The position numbers and the translations under genes are program-made. Under the pieces are notes generated by a model. The model did not search any database and was not told the origin of the DNA. It saw only the letters and a program-made list of their open reading frames with translations. From assembly GCF_910589235.1 (NCBI RefSeq), contig NW_025813595.1:4340001-4404000 (forward strand): 64,000 nucleotides of DNA. The letters run 5' to 3'. This DNA comes from Vespa crabro (lineage: Eukaryota; Arthropoda; Insecta; Hymenoptera; Vespidae). The first letter of the stretch is position 1. Every line of letters starts with the position of its first letter. Shown here one piece after another: positions 61,291 to 64,000 of the stretch.

Positions 61291-62452
61291 TAATAACAAT
61301 TATAGCGATAATAATGTTATTACCGATAATAATGATAATTATAATATTCATAGTAACTATAATAAGAATATTATCCATAATAATAATAACGATAATAACG
61401 ATAATAACGATAATAACAATTATAAAAGAAGTATTAATAACAATATTAAGAATTATAACAATAAAAACGATAATAACAATAAAAATAGTAGTAATATAAA
61501 AAGAAATAATTATAATAACGATAAAAACGATTTTAACGATAATAATAATGACTATAAATAGGATAATATCGATAATTATAATAACGATATTAACGATAAT
61601 ATCAATAATAATAATAACATTAATAACTATAATTACGAAAATAACGATTATAACGATAATAATAATAAGAGTAATATTAACCAAAATAAAGATAATAACG
61701 ACACAATAATAATAATAATAATAACGATAATAAAGGTTATAACGATAGAAATAATAGAAAAATAACAATAATATCAATAATAATGTTAAAAAAGATAATA
61801 AAGATAATATCGTTAATAATAATAACGATAATAATGATAATAGCGATAAAAAAAATAACGATATTAAAGATAATATTGACAATATTAAAGATAATAATGA
61901 TAATAATGTTAAAACGATAATAATTATTATAATTATAGTAGTAATAACGTTAATAACGTTATTAAAAATAAAAATAATAATGACAATACATATAATAATA
62001 ATAAAATTCATAACCTTAATAACGTTAATAACGATAATATCGGTAAGAATAGTGAAATTGATAACTCTAATAACGGTAATAAAGATATAATATTATAAAT
62101 AATAACGTTAATAACGATTAAAAAGGAAATAATAATAATAACAATATCGAAAGTAACGATAATAACGGTAAAGACGATAATAATAATAGTAATAATACTA
62201 GTAATAATAATAATGGTAATTACGATAATTACAATAATAATAATAGTTATAATACATTATAACAATAATAACGATAACAACGATAATAACGATATCTATA
62301 ATAACGATAATAAAGATAATAATAATAACAATATTAATATCATTTATAACTATAATAACGATGATAACTATAATGACGATAATAACGGTAATATCGATAA
62401 TAATAATAATAATAGTAATAACAATAATAACGATAATAACGTTAATAACGAC

Positions 62453-62498
<46 letters not shown>

Positions 62499-63225
62499 GT
62501 AATAATAATAACGATAATAAAGATAATGACGACAATAATAATAATAATAATAATATTAATTATAATAACGATAATGACAATAATAACAATAATAATAATA
62601 ATAACAACAATATTCACAACAATAATAACAATAATAACGGTTATTTTAAGAATAATATTAATAATATTAACGATATTAATGATAATAACGAAATAATCGA
62701 TAATAATAATTACAATAATAACGATATTAACTTCAATAATGATAATAATAATAATAATTATAACGATGATAACGATAATTTCGATAATAACAATATTAAT
62801 AAGAGCGACAGAAATGTTAATAGTAATAATTATTAATTCGATAATAATGATATTAATGAAAATAACTATAATAATAATAATAAATATAACAATAATAACG
62901 ATAACAACGATAACAATATTAACGATAATAATGTTAGTTACAACAATAATAAAAACAATAATAACGATAATAAAGATATCATTAATAATAAAAATAACGA
63001 TAATGCCGATAATAACCTTAATAATAATTATAATAACAATAATAATAATAACTATAATAACGATAATAACCATAATAACGCTAATAACGATAATGACAAT
63101 AATAGTAATAATAACCACGAAAATAACGATAATTAGGTTAACAATAATAATAACATTAACAATATAAATAATTACAATAGTAACGATAATAACATTATGA
63201 CGATAATAATAATAATAATAATAAC
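61290..63225. repeat. Block Z with landmark module A, copy 6
   Basis: Matches 35030-36530, with about 430 extra bases at 61400-61830. It carries AATGTTATTACCGATAATAA near 61314, GTTAAAACGATAATAATTAT near 61909, AAATTGATAACTCTAATAAC near 62055, landmark E near 62796 and AACATTATGACGATAATAAT near 63190. Confidence 0.8.
62453..62497. repeat. AAT run, 15 perfect triplets
   Basis: Fifteen uninterrupted AAT triplets lie inside block Z copy 2. The matching place in copy 1, near 35765-35790, has a shorter run, so the two paralogous tracts have changed length independently. Confidence 0.9.
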
Positions 63226-63227
63226 GA

Positions 63228-64000
63228 TAATAAGGGTACTAACGACAGCAACGATAATAAATATATGAATAAAAACGATAATAACGATATTAACGATAAT
63301 AATGATAATAACAATAAGACCGATAGTAATGATACGATAATAACGATTACTGTAATGATAATATTACCGATACTTTCAATAATAACGATAATGACGTTAA
63401 TAATAAAAATAATAATAAGGTAATAAAGATATTAACGACATTAAAGATAAAAATAATAATAACAAATAATAAAAATAACAATTACAATAATAACGATAAT
63501 TACTATAAGAAAAAGAACAATAATAACAATCATAGCGTTAATAACGTTAATAATAATAACATCGTTAATAACATATGATCGTAATAATAACGATAATAGT
63601 GGTAATAACGATGACAACGATAATAATAATAATAGTAATAACGATAATAACGATATTAACGAAAATAAGGATAATAATAATAGCAATAATAACAATAATA
63701 GCGATATTAATTATAATAATAATAATAAAGAGAGTAACAATAATAATAATAGTAATAATAATGTTAATAACGTTATTAACGATAATAACGATAATAATAA
63801 TAACAGTAATAAAGATAATAACGATAATATCGATTATAATAATAACAATAAAATCGATAGTAATGATATTAATGATAACTATAATAACATTAATTACGAT
63901 AATAACGACAATAGAAATAATAATAATACCCATAATAATATTAACAATAATAACGATAATGAAGATTCTTACGATAATAATAATAACGATATTCATGAAA
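63228..64000. repeat. Dispersed block AA, copy 2 (cut by window end)
   Basis: Matches 37640-38215 and is cut by the window end. The section around 63312-63370 looks nearly identical to 37726-37785. A stretch near 63740-63860 has no clear partner and may be an insertion. Confidence 0.8.

Larger units (their letters stand above)
1..64000. repeat. Degenerate AATAACGAT satellite filling the whole window
   Basis: Every part of the window is built from triplets of the form purine-any-pyrimidine, chiefly AAT, AAC and GAT, with AAA, AAG, ATT, GTT, AGT, GGT and TAT as variants. The clearest nine-base unit is AAT AAC GAT. The A-rich strand is always the + strand, with no inversion seen. Triplet register is kept for tens to hundreds of bases and then slips by one or two bases, commonly at a run of A before CGATAA. 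No stretch over 300 bases departs from this pattern. No splice-site-bounded gene, RNA gene, transposon end or protein domain was found anywhere, so all gaps between the features below hold only this satellite. A biased low-complexity coding exon cannot be excluded from sequence alone, but nothing supports one. Confidence 0.95.

Noticed and set aside
60596..62011. 471-codon minus-strand open frame
   Set aside because: It runs across the recombination junction near 61.29 kb and switches between Leu/Ser-, Tyr/Arg- and Ile/Val-rich stretches as the triplet phase slips, as expected of non-coding repeat.
1..64000. CRISPR array
   Set aside because: No constant repeat of 23-47 bases with unique spacers of similar length; all tandem units are themselves made of the same short triplets.
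1..64000. Telomeric repeat
   Set aside because: The A-rich nine-base unit lacks a G-run on either strand and is strongly degenerate, unlike known telomeric repeats.
1..64000. tRNA or rRNA genes
   Set aside because: No GC-paired stems, no TTCGA-type T-loop in context and no conserved rRNA segments were seen on either strand.

Overview
This window is 64 kb of one AT-rich, triplet-periodic satellite-like DNA with no recognisable gene. The ground pattern is a degenerate nine-base unit, AAT AAC GAT, diluted with AAT, AAA, ATT, GTT, AGT, GGT, TAT, AAG and similar triplets. By eye the GC content is roughly 12-20 percent. Nearly all C and G lie in the triplets AAC, GAT and ACG, so CpG (as CGAT) is the commonest context for both. 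The + strand stays strongly A-rich from the first base to the last, and I found no inverted block. I see no tRNA, rRNA, transposon, CRISPR array, spliced gene or conserved protein domain. The long open frames on both strands follow from the repeat: five of the six frames of AATAACGAT contain no stop codon, and only the frame reading TAA CGA TAA is closed.

The organism cannot be named from this. A 64 kb stretch of degenerate satellite argues for a eukaryote. The abundant, undecayed CpG argues against a genome with heavy germline CpG methylation such as a vertebrate, and fits many invertebrates, protists or fungi. This is inference from composition only.

The array has internal order. (1) Local tandem duplications are superimposed on it: about 470 bp at 338-1246, 45 bp at 20719-20808, about 51 bp near 22430, 125 bp at 28754-29010, 42 bp near 33363, 138 bp at 38222-38497, a 1721 bp near-perfect duplication at 41200-44649, and three 51 bp units near 56650. 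(2) Nearly pure AAT runs are scattered through it, the longest at 3197-3289 and 31661-31735. (3) Long, diverged paralogous blocks recur tens of kilobases apart, always in the same orientation.

The right end (58.86-64.0 kb) reads as a mosaic. It matches 10.0-11.5 kb, then 13.3-14.2 kb, then 35.0-36.5 kb, then 37.6-38.2 kb, in that order, with about 1.8 kb and 1.1 kb missing and a join near 61.29 kb. A landmark module of roughly 0.5-1.3 kb occurs at least six times. The layout fits growth of a simple repeat by slippage at small scale and by segmental duplication and unequal exchange at large scale. Nothing supports a multi-gene system; the interest lies in how the satellite is built and evolves.
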